Assembly: GCF_040054535.1 (NCBI RefSeq)
Contig: NC_090792.1
Location: 5,874,001 to 5,938,000, forward strand
Length of the DNA stretch: 64,000 nt
Source of the DNA: Antennarius striatus
Taxonomy: Eukaryota; Chordata; Actinopteri; Lophiiformes; Antennariidae
Reading direction: 5' to 3'
A model generated the notes under the pieces. It saw nothing but the letters and a program-made list of their open reading frames with translations. It was not told the origin of the DNA and did no database searches. This document shows positions 1 to 10,010 of this stretch, in pieces (within the stretch, counting starts at the first letter, position 1; the number at the start of each line of letters is the position of its first letter). Position numbers and translations under genes: made by a program.

Positions 1-13
1 TGACCAGAGTCTG

Positions 14-78
14 TAAAATGTATAAAACAAGCACACAGGCTCTGTTTATGTTGCTCCGTTCACTGCCGAATTTATTCT
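14..78. repeat. 65-bp direct repeat, copy A
   Basis: This stretch recurs at 4559-4623 with about three mismatches, in the same orientation. The pair brackets the Ty3/gypsy element, at different distances from its two LTRs. It may be part of an older LTR or tandem repeat into which the element inserted. After each copy the sequences diverge at once. The rest of 79-270 is AT-rich with no gene seen. Confidence 0.6.
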
Positions 79-270
79 CAAAAAAACAACAACACAATAA
101 CAATAAATACAATAAAAGGAACTAGTTGTGATGTACTTCACAGTATTACCACCCCAATGAGAAAATATCATGTCTTTTAGGCAATAATAGACATTAGTAG
201 GCTAATATTTTCTTGTCCTCTCCAAATAGCCAAATAGGCATTCCTCCTAGCATGATGCATAATAATGTAT

Positions 271-437
271 TGTGGTGCCAAAGAATTGGAGTCGGAGGCG
301 GAGTATTGAAAGGAGCATAAACTTTACTGCTGAACATTGAGCATGGTAAGACAGACTGTGTATCACTTTTACCTGTCCGTGTAGGAACCCCCGAACTACA
401 CCCAAAGTACCTGGGTGAATTATGTGACCCCACTACA
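271..437 (-). repeat. 3' LTR of the Ty3/gypsy element
   Basis: A 167-bp repeat matching 4319-4485 except at two positions (near the element-3' end and in the middle). It carries TG...CA termini in element orientation. In that orientation it follows the pol stop codon and a G-rich polypurine tract. Confidence 0.93.
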
Positions 438-451
438 CAAGCCCCCCCAGA
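438..451 (-). promoter_or_regulatory. Polypurine tract of the Ty3/gypsy element
   Basis: On the minus strand the bases just upstream of the 3' LTR read CTGGGGGGGCTTG. A purine run next to the 3' LTR is the usual plus-strand primer of reverse transcription. The call rests on position and base content only. Confidence 0.65.
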
Positions 452-453
452 AT

Positions 454-3400
454 TCACCCATAGACAAAATCCCTCTCCCGGGGAGGAACCACAGGCCGAC
501 CCTTGCGGGTGCGAAAAACGGGGGCCGAGGAGGGAGAACAGCCAGGACCAGAAGGGCTGACGGGGGGCGCGGCTGTTGGCGGGCGGGGCAACGTGGGCCG
601 TCCCCGGCGCGGGGCCCGGGCCAACTCCAACGGCCGGGAAACATCCCTGTGAGCTGGTTTAACCCTATCGACAGACACGGTCTCGGGTCTACCGCCAAAA
701 TCCACCATCAAGCCTTTAGCACCGTGTCGCAAGACCCTGAACGGTCCATCGTAGGGGGGGCGCAGGGGTCCACGGTGGGCGTCATGGCGGACGAACACGA
801 ACTCGGCCCCATTTAGGCCGGGGGGCACCCGGAAGTCCGGGATGCCGTGTTGCGAAGTGGGGATTGGTCTAAACGTCCCGGCTACCTCCAGCAGGGAGGA
901 GCGCTGCTTGGCCGCGGACCACGGGGTGGTGGCATCCGGGATGAAGTCCCCGGGGACTCTCAGCGTCTGGCCGTAGACGAGTTCTGCAGACGAAGACTGT
1001 AAGTCTTCCTTGGGGGCGTACCGTAGGCCGAGCATGACCCAGGGGAGCTTATCCACCCAGTTAGCGTCGGTCAAGCTAGCGCGTAGCGCCGCCTTCATGG
1101 ACCGGTGGAAGCTCTCACATAATCCGTTGGCTTGCGGGTGGTAGGAAGTGGTCCGGTGCAGCTTGACTCCAAGGCTCGCAGCCACTGCGTTCCACAGCTC
1201 CGAGGTGAACTGCGCGCCGCGGTCGGAGGAGAGGTCGGACGGAGTTCCGAAGCGCGCAACCCACGTGGAGATGAATGCACGGGCCACGTCGGACGCCGCT
1301 GTCGAGGAGAGGGGTACGGCCTCTGGCCAGTGGGTCGTCCTGTCCACCATGGTGAACAGGTAGGTGAAGCCGTGGGAGGAGGGAAGTTGGCCCACTAGGT
1401 CGACGTTGACGTGGTCAAATCTTCTCTCGGGGACCGTGAAAGGCTCGAAGGGGGCCTTTGTGTGGCGGTGCACTTTGGCGCGCTGGCAGGCCACGCAGGA
1501 GTCGACCCATGACCTCACGTCCCTCTTGAGCCCCCGCCACACAAATTTCTGGGAGACCAGCTTCACGGAAGGCTTCCTGCCGGGGTGCGACAGGTTGTGC
1601 ATCGCATCGAAAACGTGTCGCCGCCAGTCCGTGGGGACCAGGGGGCGGGGCTGGCCAGTGGAGACGTCACACAGCAGCCTGACGCCAGAGTCACCAACTG
1701 CAATCTCTTCCAGGCTGAGTCCAGGGTCGGCTGACCTGAGGGACTGTACCTCACCGTCCGAGGCCTGGTCGGCAGCCATACAGGCGTAATCGAGGCCAGG
1801 CTGGACGGTCCCGACGGCCGCCCTGGAGAGGCAGTCCGCGACCGCGTTGTCTTTACCGGCGACGTGCTGGATGTCCGTCGTGTACTCGGAGATGTACGAC
1901 AGCTGGCGTTGTTGTCGAGCAGACCACGGTTCGGCCACCTTGGACATCGAGAACGTGAGGGGTTTGTGGTCCACGAATGCCGTGAAACTCCGGCCTTCTA
2001 GTAGGAAGCGAAAATGGCGGATGGCCAAGAAAAGGCTCAGGAGTTCCCTTTCAAACGCACTGTACTTGCATTCCCTGGGGGTTAATTGGCGGCTGAAAAA
2101 GGCAAGGGGCTGCCAGGCACCACCGACCCACTGTTCATGCACTGCACCAACGGCGTAGTCCGAGGCGTCGGTAGTGACTGCGACTGGGGCCCCAGGCACC
2201 GGGTGGGCCAACATAGCGGCGCGGCTTAGCGCCAACTTGGTCGCATCGAAGGCGGTCTGCCGCTCGTCCGTCCAGTCGATGGCCTGGTTGGGGGACTTGT
2301 TCTGCAGGGCCTCGTACAGCGGGTGCATGGTGTGCGCTGCTCGGCGAATGAACCGGTGGTAGAACGTCACCATGCCGAGGAACTCCCGGAGCGCTCGGGC
2401 TGTGTGTGGCCTGGGGAAGGCAGAGACAGCTTCCACTTTCGAAGGGAGGGGGACGGCACCATTTTTGTCGATGAGATGTCCGAGAAAGTAAATGGAGGTC
2501 TGCCCGAAAAGACACTTGGCCAGGTTGATGATGAGGCCGTGCTGGTTAAGTCTCGTGAAGAGGTCCCAGAGGTGAGTCAGGTGTTCCTCCTCTGAGGAGC
2601 TAGCGACCAGAATGTCGTCTAAGTAGACGAAAACGAAAGGCATGTCCCTTAGCGCAGAGTCCATCAGCCTTTGGAAGGATTGGGCTGCATTTTTAAGCCC
2701 GAATGGCATTCGCATGAACTCAAACAGTCCAAAGGGCGTGACCACCGGCATCTTGGGAATGTCTGAGGGGTGTACGGGGACTTGGTGGTAACCACGTACC
2801 AAGTCAACTTTAGAGAAGACGACCTTACCCGCCAGGTGCGCCGAAAAGTCTTGGATGTGGGGAACCGGGTAGCGGTCCGGCGTAGTAGCATCGTTGAGGC
2901 GACGGTAATCGCCGCAGGGTCGCCAACCGCCATCTGGTTTAGGCACGATGTGGAGGGGCGAGGCCCAGGGGCTGTCCGAGCGTCGGATTATCCCAAGCCG
3001 CTCCATATTAGCGAACTCTGCCTTGGCGATTGCCAGCTTCTCCGGATCGAGCCGCCGGGCCCTAGCATAGATGGGAGGGCCCTTAGTGTCAATGTGGTGC
3101 TCGACACCATGCTTGGCCGTGGCGGCGGAGAAGGTGGGTTGGGTCAAGTTGGGGAACTCGCTGAGGAGGCGCTGGTACTTGTCACCCTCCGAAAGAGAAC
3201 TGGAGAGGCCGTTGTATTCTTCCCCGTCGCGGACGCACGGTAACGAGGAGAAGGTCTGTGCGTCCACCAGGCGGCCATGTTTGACGTCCACGAGCAGGCC
3301 GTGGGCACACAGAAAATCGGCGCCGAGTAGAGGGAAGGAGATTTCGGCCGTGACAAACTCCCATGTGAAGCGCTGGCCTCCAAAACACATTCTAACGGTT

Positions 3401-3594
3401 TTTGTGCCACAGGTGCGAATCGGGGTGTCGTTGGCGGACGTCAACGGCGGTCCCTGGGCCCCACCGGCGGTGTCACTCACCGTGGCAGGCAGGACGCTCC
3501 TCTGAGCACCGGTGTCGCAGAGGAACTTACGCCCAGAGATAGAGTCTTTAATGAACAGTAGCTGGGTCGTGGCGCCCGCGCTCACAGCCTTCAC
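454..3594 (-). CDS. Pol polyprotein of Ty3/gypsy element (PR-RT-RH-IN)
   Basis: An uninterrupted frame of 1046 codons. In order: an aspartic protease motif CDTGAQ near residue 26; a reverse transcriptase with the catalytic YLDD box (VYLDDILVAS) near residue 330; RNase H beginning TTDASDYAVGAV near residue 480; an integrase zinc-binding region (H-x3-H...CVACQ) near residues 680-715; and the integrase core with SSDRGAQF and a later CESFHRS, consistent with the D,D-x35-E triad. The first start codon is GTG, but the frame stays open upstream. There it encodes a Cys/His zinc-knuckle-like motif (LCYFHARFG...QCRAPC, about 3605-3670), so pol is probably translated as a Gag-Pol fusion through a frame change. 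All catalytic boxes look intact. Confidence 0.9.
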   Translation of the reverse strand: MKAVSAGATTQLLFIKDSISGRKFLCDTGAQRSVLPATVSDTAGGAQGPPLTSANDTPIRTCGTKTVRMCFGGQRFTWEFVTAEISFPLLGADFLCAHGLLVDVKHGRLVDAQTFSSLPCVRDGEEYNGLSSSLSEGDKYQRLLSEFPNLTQPTFSAATAKHGVEHHIDTKGPPIYARARRLDPEKLAIAKAEFANMERLGIIRRSDSPWASPLHIVPKPDGGWRPCGDYRRLNDATTPDRYPVPHIQDFSAHLAGKVVFSKVDLVRGYHQVPVHPSDIPKMPVVTPFGLFEFMRMPFGLKNAAQSFQRLMDSALRDMPFVFVYLDDILVASSSEEEHLTHLWDLFTRLNQHGLIINLAKCLFGQTSIYFLGHLIDKNGAVPLPSKVEAVSAFPRPHTARALREFLGMVTFYHRFIRRAAHTMHPLYEALQNKSPNQAIDWTDERQTAFDATKLALSRAAMLAHPVPGAPVAVTTDASDYAVGAVHEQWVGGAWQPLAFFSRQLTPRECKYSAFERELLSLFLAIRHFRFLLEGRSFTAFVDHKPLTFSMSKVAEPWSARQQRQLSYISEYTTDIQHVAGKDNAVADCLSRAAVGTVQPGLDYACMAADQASDGEVQSLRSADPGLSLEEIAVGDSGVRLLCDVSTGQPRPLVPTDWRRHVFDAMHNLSHPGRKPSVKLVSQKFVWRGLKRDVRSWVDSCVACQRAKVHRHTKAPFEPFTVPERRFDHVNVDLVGQLPSSHGFTYLFTMVDRTTHWPEAVPLSSTAASDVARAFISTWVARFGTPSDLSSDRGAQFTSELWNAVAASLGVKLHRTTSYHPQANGLCESFHRSMKAALRASLTDANWVDKLPWVMLGLRYAPKEDLQSSSAELVYGQTLRVPGDFIPDATTPWSAAKQRSSLLEVAGTFRPIPTSQHGIPDFRVPPGLNGAEFVFVRHDAHRGPLRPPYDGPFRVLRHGAKGLMVDFGGRPETVSVDRVKPAHRDVSRPLELARAPRRGRPTLPRPPTAAPPVSPSGPGCSPSSAPVFRTRKGRPVVPPRERDFVYG

Positions 3595-4268
3595 AGAGCG
3601 CGGGCCATAGCTGCAGGGGGCGCGGCACTGCTTCGCCTTCGCGCCGAAGCGTGCGTGGAAGTAGCATAACCCCGGGTCAGAACGGTCGGAGGTGGCGGGG
3701 GCGTTTCTGTCAGTCTGTACACCAGCGTACGGGGGTGTGTGACTGCGTGCCGGGGGAGCGTGACTGCGCGCCGGGGCGTGAAACGCTGTGTAGCTAAGAA
3801 AAAACGGTCAGCCTCCTCTGCTAGAGCACGGGGTTCTGTAATGGTCGTATTGGCAAGCGCCGTCTGCACGTGCGGCGGCATGTGCCTCAGGAAAAGTTCA
3901 ATGAAGAGGAAATTCGGTTCTTCCTCCCCCAGTAGGGCTAACATCATTTCCATGTGTTCTGAAGGTTTGCTGTCCCCCAAACCTTTAATGGCAAACAAAC
4001 GTCTGGCTCTCTCAGGTCGTGACAGTTCAAAAGTTTTGAGGAGATATGCCTTTAATGCTGGGTACTTATCACTCGCAGGAGGGGATGTGATGAAACCCAC
4101 TGCTCTGGCTGCAGTAGAGCTCCCTAGGGCTGCGACGACGTGGTAGTAGCGTGTAGCATCGTCATCCACGCCGCGGAGGGCGAACTGAGCCTCCGCCTGG
4201 GCGAACCATGCCGCGGCGGACGTCTCCCAAAACTCCGTCAATCTTAAGACGATAGCGTTGTTCGTCAT
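3591..4268 (-). CDS. Gag-like capsid protein of Ty3/gypsy element
   Basis: The start is the ATG opening MTNNAIVLRL at 4268, just inside the 5' LTR and primer-binding site. The frame also extends upstream through the LTR, but translation from there is unlikely. The protein (225 residues) has the aromatic-rich capsid pattern of Ty3 Gag (WFAQAEAQF, YYHVVAAL, LFAIKGLGD...). It ends without a zinc knuckle: the expected Cys/His motif is in the other frame, continuous with pol. A frame change between about 3680 and 3800 therefore separates Gag from its C-terminal motif. This could be a programmed shift or a one-base indel in this copy. Confidence 0.8.
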   Translation of the reverse strand: MTNNAIVLRLTEFWETSAAAWFAQAEAQFALRGVDDDATRYYHVVAALGSSTAARAVGFITSPPASDKYPALKAYLLKTFELSRPERARRLFAIKGLGDSKPSEHMEMMLALLGEEEPNFLFIELFLRHMPPHVQTALANTTITEPRALAEEADRFFLATQRFTPRRAVTLPRHAVTHPRTLVYRLTETPPPPPTVLTRGYATSTHASARRRSSAAPPAAMARAL

Positions 4269-4302
4269 GTTCGGATCAGTCTCGGAAACTTCGTCGAGAC
4301 TG

Positions 4303-4317
4303 ACGTCGGGGTCACCA
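4303..4317 (-). promoter_or_regulatory. Primer-binding site of the Ty3/gypsy element
   Basis: One base inside the 5' LTR the minus strand reads TGGTGACCCCGACGT. It begins with TGG, complementary to the CCA end of a tRNA, and sits where the minus-strand primer site should be. The tRNA species is not assigned. Confidence 0.7.
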
Positions 4318-4318
4318 G

Positions 4319-4485
4319 TGTGGTGCCGAAGAATTGGAGTCGGAGGCGGAGTATTGAAAGGAGCATAAACTTTACTGCTGAACATTGAGCATGGTAAGAC
4401 AGACTGTGTAACACTTTTACCTGTCCGTGTAGGAACCCCCGAACTACACCCAAAGTACCTGGGTGAATTATGTGACCCCACTACA
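4319..4485 (-). repeat. 5' LTR of the Ty3/gypsy element
   Basis: The 167-bp partner of 271-437 (165 of 167 identical). The target duplication gtat follows directly at 4486-4489. Confidence 0.93.
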
Positions 4486-4558
4486 GTATAATGCTTTCTA
4501 AACACATACTGTAGAATCATGACACAATTCGATCATTATATTTAGTTCTACTAACCTA

Positions 4559-4623
4559 TAAAATGTATAAAACAAACACACAGGCTCTGTTTATGTTGCT
4601 CCGTTCACCGCCGGATTTATTCT
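4559..4623. repeat. 65-bp direct repeat, copy B
   Basis: Partner of 14-78. It is followed at 4624-4854 by unique-looking AT-rich sequence in which no gene is seen. Confidence 0.6.
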
Positions 4624-4854
4624 GAGGCATCTCAGCAGGAACGGAGCAGATAATGATCCTCAAACCCGTACGCGCCCTCTAGCGGCCTAGATGTGAAACA
4701 GCAACCACACTGAAACCATAATACCAATGTACAAACAACGCAAACGTTTGTTAAATTAGGTGAACATAAATGGAATGCCTCAAAATGGAAAGCCTTTGCA
4801 CTAGACTTAATGAAAATAAAAAAATATATAATAGGGGGATAACTTTTAACTTCA

Positions 4855-6405
4855 AAATTCTATTTCCAATCCTCTACAGTAACATATAAAGATTAAAAAG
4901 AGTTGGACCTAAAATTGAGCCTTGGGGGACACCACACTTCAGTTCATAGCTCTTAGAGGATTATTCATCCATGTTTATAAAAAATTCTCTTCCAGTAAGA
5001 TATGACTTAAACCAATTTAAAACCGTACCAGAGATGCCAATCAGGGCATAAACTCTGTCCAGGAGAATTGCGTGGTCAACTGTGTCAAATGCTGCACTGA
5101 GGTCAAGCAAGACAAGAACAGAAAGTTTCTTTGTGTCCATATTGCACCTTAAATCATTGACAACTTTTGTTAATGCCGTCTCTGTACTATGTTTGGCCCG
5201 AAAACCAGATTGATATTCTTCAAAAATATTATGAGAGTTTAACAAATCGTTTAGCTGATTAAAAACAAGTTTTTCTAAAATCTTACTTAAAAATGGCAGA
5301 TTAGATACAGGTCTGTAATTACTGAGGGCTGATGGATCTAAATTTTTTCTTTTCAGAGTGGGTTTAACTATTGCAGTTTTGAAAGAGGATGGGAATACAC
5401 CTGTCTGAAGCGAACAATTAATGATATTAAGCAAATCATGGTCCAAAAAAGCTATAAACTGATTTAAAAAGGATGTGGGGATGGGATCTAAATTGCAAGT
5501 TGTGGGTTTAAGTTGAGAAATAACCTTTACCAATATCTCAGCATCAACCAAGACAAATTTCTCTAGTGTTTCCTCAATTGTAATGAGAGGTTCATTGGTA
5601 ATACAATTCAAGGTTTGACAGTGGGAGACGTTTGACTTTATGCTATCAATTTTAATATTAAAATGGGCTGCAAATTCCTCACACTTTGAGTAGGATGACA
5701 TAACATTTGTGTTATTAAAAACAGGATTGATTAAACGATCAATTGTTGAAAAAAGAATATATGGATTGTCACGGTTGAGAAATGTGCTTGTCTTGATCGC
5801 TTTATTGCCTTATTATAGATAATCAGCTGTTCACAGTAAATTTGGTAGTTGATGGTTAATTTGTTTTTCCTCCATCGCCTCTCAGCTATCCTACAGTTTC
5901 TCTTTAATTTTTTGATTTCTCCATTTATCCAGGGAGATGTTGGATTAGAAACTTTTTATTTTTTATTTTAAAGGGGCAACTAAATCAAGAACAGACTTGA
6001 GTTTACTGTTAAAACTATCAACCATAAAATCACAAGAGGAGGGTAAAATATCTGCCGGAATGTCTTGTAAAAGATGAATAAAATTTTCAGCTACTTCCGA
6101 GGTGATATAGCGCTTCCTCACAGTTTGTTGTAGAATATCATGTTTTATAAGTCAATTTATCGCAAAATATACACAGTAATGATCAGATATGCCAACGTCC
6201 ATAACAGAGGAGACACTGATAGATAGGCCATTGGTTATTATAAGGTCTAATGTAAGGCCTCTGTTGTGGGTTGGCAGGATTACGTGTTGGTTAAAATCCA
6301 TACAGTTCAACATATTCATAAAATCTAAGGTGAAAGAGTCTGATTGATTGTCTACGTGAATGTTAAAATCACCTATGATAAGACTCTTATTGTCTTCAAT
6401 CTTAC
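4855..6405 (-). mobile_element. L2-like non-LTR retrotransposon, truncated both ends
   Basis: Reading the minus strand from 6405 downward gives the C-terminal part of an apurinic endonuclease (IIGDFNIHVD at about 6375), a basic linker, then the reverse transcriptase with SNYRPVSNLP, FDTVDHAILL and GVPQGSILGPTLF. The sequence stops before the YADD box, so the 3' part is missing. Several stop codons break the frame; the longest open piece is 4961-5701. Motif wording matches the L2/CR1 branch of fish LINEs. The 5' edge abuts a retroposon tail with a pentanucleotide array. Confidence 0.85.
4961..5701 (-). pseudogene. Reverse transcriptase fragment of the L2-like LINE
   Basis: A 246-codon open piece covering RT motifs 0-4: the NYRPVS box, the SGFRAKHSTETAL box and motif A, LDLSAAFDTVDHAI. 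It ends just before the GVPQGS motif, which is present after a stop near 4960. The catalytic YADD segment is absent, so no active enzyme can be made. Confidence 0.85.
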
Positions 6406-6414
6406 ATTTCCCTG

Positions 6415-6520
6415 ATGGACCCTCCTGAAGGGATGAATAAAGTCCTACTCTACTCTCTACTCTACTCTACTCTACTCTACTCTACTCTACTCTACTCTAC
6501 TCTACTCTACTCTACTCTAC
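6415..6520 (+). repeat. Retroposon tail with (TCTAC)n array
   Basis: The sequence CCTCCTGAAGGGATGAATAAAG is followed by about 75 bases of TCTAC units (6444-6520). A small hairpin plus AATAAAG before a simple-repeat tail is the 3' end style of several fish LINEs and SINEs. The array probably grew from the tail. The ORF over it is an artefact. Confidence 0.7.
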
Positions 6521-6599
6521 ATAAAGGCTTTAAATTTATTTATTTTATTTATTTATCTACTTGTATTTATGATAAAATAGCTCGCTGTGTATTCACTTA

Positions 6600-6751
6600 A
6601 ATAATATCCTCCATTGAAAATAGATAATAACTATTTTCAATGTGTCTTATAAGGGCCAGCTATAAGACACAAACTGGACTTGGGTTCAGACCTTTTATTA
6701 AGAGGAAATTTTAATAACTGGACCTCAGAGACTTTTAAATGAATACCCCTG
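6600..6751 (-). mobile_element. hAT element terminal fragment
   Basis: On the minus strand this begins CAGGGGTATTC, a hAT-type terminus. It continues with sequence alignable by eye to the left 140 bp of the hAT element at 34834-36327 (GTCC-AGTTAT, cccaagtcc, the tgtcttatagctgg block). Only one end is present. Confidence 0.7.
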
Positions 6752-7130
6752 TCTGACTCTGACCAACAATAACTCCTCCCTCTTCCTCTTCTTTGTTCTA
6801 AGGCGTTCAGACTGCTGGAAAATTGGATTCCAGTCAGATTGCCTTTCTTGTCTGATATTTCTGGGCTGAGTGTCCACTGTTTTAAACAAGTGTATAAATT
6901 GGATCTTGTTCTGTTCAGACTGGGCCATGTTATTGATTGAGCTGGCAGGTTGCCATTGCAATGACGTAAGCGTGGAGACGTTCTCCATGCTCCGTAACGA
7001 CCATTGGTTCTTGCGTTGCGTAGAGTGTCGTCACGGTGAGGCTAAAACGATTGGTGTGCTTGGAGATGTTCAGAATGAGACGTGTCTGTCCAGATGGAAT
7101 ATGAAACTTCCTCCCGAATGTGGTTTCAAT
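6752..7130. repeat. Left half of an older repeat split by the 19.4-kb insertion
   Basis: This AT/GC-mixed stretch contains repeated gttcagactg words and ends in cgaatgtggtttcaat. The right half at 26559-26690 resumes with tcgtcatgcaaaaatcag and contains ctgttcagactac. Both halves look like one dispersed fish repeat cut in two. The last 8 bases (gtttcaat, 7123-7130) are duplicated at 26551-26558. Confidence 0.6.
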
Positions 7131-7150
7131 TAGGGTTGAGCGGAATACTC
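7131..7150 (+). repeat. Left terminal inverted repeat of composite hAT
   Basis: TAGGGTTGAGCGGAATACTC, directly after the duplicated gtttcaat. It is imperfectly inverted with 26531-26550. Confidence 0.7.
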
Positions 7151-7228
7151 GTTTCAGACGAGTATCTGGTATGGATAACGCGTTTTTGACGAGTACGAGC
7201 ATGCTATGAGTAAAAGTCATCAAAACTC

Positions 7229-7309
7229 AGGCTCGTTCATTCATTTTCCTGACTGCTTCATCCGCTTGCACTGGTCACAGGGGGCTGAAGCATATCCCAG
7301 CTGGCATAG
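7229..7309 (-). mobile_element. SINE 3' fragment
   Basis: Minus-strand match to the 3' body of the tRNA-headed SINE seen whole at 32876-33216 (ccagctgggat..., then ggaaaatgaatgaacga-like tail). The region 7310-8162 after it is AT-rich. It includes a segment near 7740-7800 (ggagccgcaaaaaataac) typical of hAT flanking sequence; no gene is seen there. Confidence 0.65.
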
Positions 7310-8162
7310 CTGAAGGAAAATCTTCAGAACTGACTGTCTTCACGTTCTGTGATTGTCCATAGCGCACGCTGCGCCCTACATAGACACTACAGGGACATTC
7401 TGCCCCACTCTTGCACACACATAGACATTGACTGATCTGTCTGTATGTGGCTTCACTGTAGCTCATGTTGCTTTCCTTAGGTTTTCTTCAGCTTGCCTCT
7501 ATTTCAATCTACTTAAGGTTCCTTGGTGAACTTGTTTCTTGTTTTGTTTTGTTGCACTACACGGTGCATTTAACCAGACAGAACTGAAAAACTGCTCGTG
7601 TCGCATCGGTCACTGCCGTGACTCCAGTCCAGTTGGTTTTTTTTTACCTGTTTGCTCTTAGTTTGACACTTTCTCACTTCAGTTCAAATTAATAATTTAT
7701 ATACTATATACATCAAAAGAGCTATATTTCTCTTCTACCAACAAAAATACCGTCAGGAGCCGCAAAAAATAACAGAACTTTCAAAGTAAAACTTTCAAAA
7801 GTTTTCATCTTTTGTTCATTTTACCTGTTACAACCACTGAATATAACAACAGAAGTGCAGTTTGCATTTGTAGCCCTACTTTGAAACAGATTAAACTGTA
7901 ACCTATAGGCCTATTTAAGTCCTTCCTATATTTGTGTAAAAGTAAAATAAAAACCACCCCATTTTGATATAAATAAAACATTTAGCTGCAGCTTAGCAGC
8001 TTTAAAAGCGCCTTTTGACACACCCGTGTCAGTTCTTTCTGGTCCTCCTTGGGTTTTAACTAAGCATTTGAACATACAAAAAAAACTACATTGTCTGATC
8101 AGAGTCTGAAATGTTGCGTTTTTTGGGGGAAATATTAGCTTTTTAAATGCTATTGTTCTTGC

Positions 8163-10010
8163 TTATTTAATGTAACTTATGTGTTTGAAATCCGCTGCAG
8201 ATCTTCCCTGTATGTCGGGGCTGTAAGATGTGACTTTAATCTTTATACAGAAATGGAGGCTCTCATCCGTGAGGCGGGAGCTGTATGCGGACTTTTTGAA
8301 GTTCATGCTTGAGAAAACTTTCTCGCATAAGAATGTTGAACCAAAGATGGACAGGACTCCAAAGACACAATTTTTTATGTTAATATACATGTCAGGAATG
8401 GCACTCCATGTTTCAAAAACAAGTTTGTCGGGATGTTGGAGATTTTCCATATCATTCCATTTGTGTTCTTTAGTGTGAACAGCCTTTCGATGGTCAATTT
8501 CTTCAAGCTCCGCCATCAGCGATTTGAACTTATTTACCCACATATCTTTATCCGCTATGTCAGCCAGTTCAATTTCTAGATCAGGCTTACTTACTTACTT
8601 ATGCAGCTGTGTTCAGAAGGGATGGATCGATGTTCAGCGGTGTGACAGGGAAAGAAAGAGTTTCTCCTTTCTGATATCACTGAATCTTTCTCCAAATGCA
8701 GCTGCATTGCAATGACGGTATGGTAAAAATAATCCCAATCTACTTAATTGTTTACTTCTTTGGACTCTCTTATAGAGGGGAAGTGAAAGAGCATACCTTT
8801 TTGCACATCTCTTGCAAAAACCGTCTTCTTGCGCTCAAAGGCTCAAATTTCCTCCAGCATCTGCAGGGCCGTGCTTCCCTTCCCTTGGAGACTTTTATTT
8901 GGAGTGTTCAAGTGGCTTGTCATGTTTATTATGAATTAAATCTTCCAAACCAATTATAGTCTTCTAGTTCAGGATAGCTGAGGCCTTTGCTTTCCAAGAA
9001 GGTTTTCAAATGCTCAAGACAGGCAGTGAAGAGCTTTAGCACATTTCTCCTGGACAGCCACCGGATTCTGTTGTGCAGCAGAAGATCTGAATATTCATTT
9101 TTGACTTTTTCTAACAATGAACAAACCTGACGTTGGCTTAAGCTGTTGGCAAAGATTTTGTTCACTAGATTGATAACGAGCTTTATAACTTCCATACATT
9201 CAGGGGGGGGGGTATGAGCACAGTGCTTTTTGGTGGATGATGCAGTGAAACGTCATTAGCTCTCGATATAGTGACTTTTGAAGTAAATTCACAAAGCCCT
9301 GCTGTGGTCCTCTTATACTCGGTGCTCCATTAGTAGACAGTGACACCAGGTGAGTGGTCTTTATTCCTTTCACTTCTAGACAGCTTCACAAATGTCCTGC
9401 CCACTTGTTTGTCTCTTTAGGGGTATGAGTTCAATCAGCTCTTCCTGAGGCCCATCAAAGTTGACATATCTGCATAACAGTGCTGTCTGCTCATCATCGT
9501 TTACGTCTCTTGACTCATCTCAAGCAATTGAAAATGCTTGGGCTAAATTGATGTCCTCAATTTGCCTACTGGTGACGATTTCTGCCATTTAAATGGCTGT
9601 CCCTGACAGTCTTTGTGGAGAGAGGCATTTCTTTAATTTTCCAAACAACTTTGTTCTTGTTTTAAAGTCAGAGAATAGATGTTCTGATATTTTTATGAAC
9701 GTCTATTTCATATATTCACCGTCTGTGAACAGCTTCCCCTTCTGTACAATCTCCAGAGCTGCCACAAAACTAGCAGTGCTAGTTGACTGTGGACAGGTCA
9801 TCCACTTCTTGAGAGATAGTTTGCTCTCCAGCTTTTTGTAGCAGTTCCGAAATTGTTGTCTTTTGCTAATCTTTGGTTGGGTATTTTTCAGCAAATGCAA
9901 AGTGCTTGTCTTTCAACATTACATTTTTTGTTGTTTGATATCTTCTCGCCACATATCAAGCACGAAGGTAAGGCAGTGTCATTGGCAATATAGGCAAATG
10001 AATATGTCCA
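8163..10010 (-). pseudogene. Charlie-like hAT transposase remnant
   Basis: A DDE transposase of the hAT superfamily, spread over several frames. From the N-terminus at about 10000: a CxxC zinc-finger remnant (LICGEK), the TDGEYMK segment (9703), a DESRDVNDDEQTAL block near 9500 that corresponds to the catalytic DES motif, LLHNRIRWLSRRNVL near 9080, and the C-terminal dimerisation region FGSTFLCEKVFSSMNF at about 8290. The order is that of the Charlie/GTF2IRD2-related family. Stops and frameshifts interrupt it throughout, so it is dead. Its inner-end partner may be the CAGGGGTCGGCAACC-type terminus at 23880-23923 rather than the outer TAGGG ends. Confidence 0.85.

Larger units (their letters stand above)
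271..4485 (-). mobile_element. Ty3/gypsy LTR retrotransposon, near-complete
   Basis: A 4215-bp element bounded by 167-bp direct repeats that begin TGTAGTGG and end CACCACA in element orientation. The 4-bp sequence gtat flanks it on both sides (267-270 and 4486-4489), as expected for Ty3/gypsy integration. Gag and a protease-RT-RNase H-integrase pol ORF lie between. The two LTRs differ at only two positions, so the insertion is recent. The element is clearly more GC-rich than its AT-rich surroundings, also a sign of arrival from elsewhere. The domain order RT-RNase H-integrase separates it from Ty1/copia. No envelope gene is seen. Confidence 0.93.

Noticed and set aside
415..816. Plus-strand ORFs antisense to pol (415-3505)
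   Set aside because: Shadows of a GC-rich coding region; they show no domains, and the minus strand encodes all Ty3 motifs in order.
6444..6520. CRISPR-like regular repeat
   Set aside because: Units of 5 bp without spacers; a simple satellite in eukaryotic DNA.
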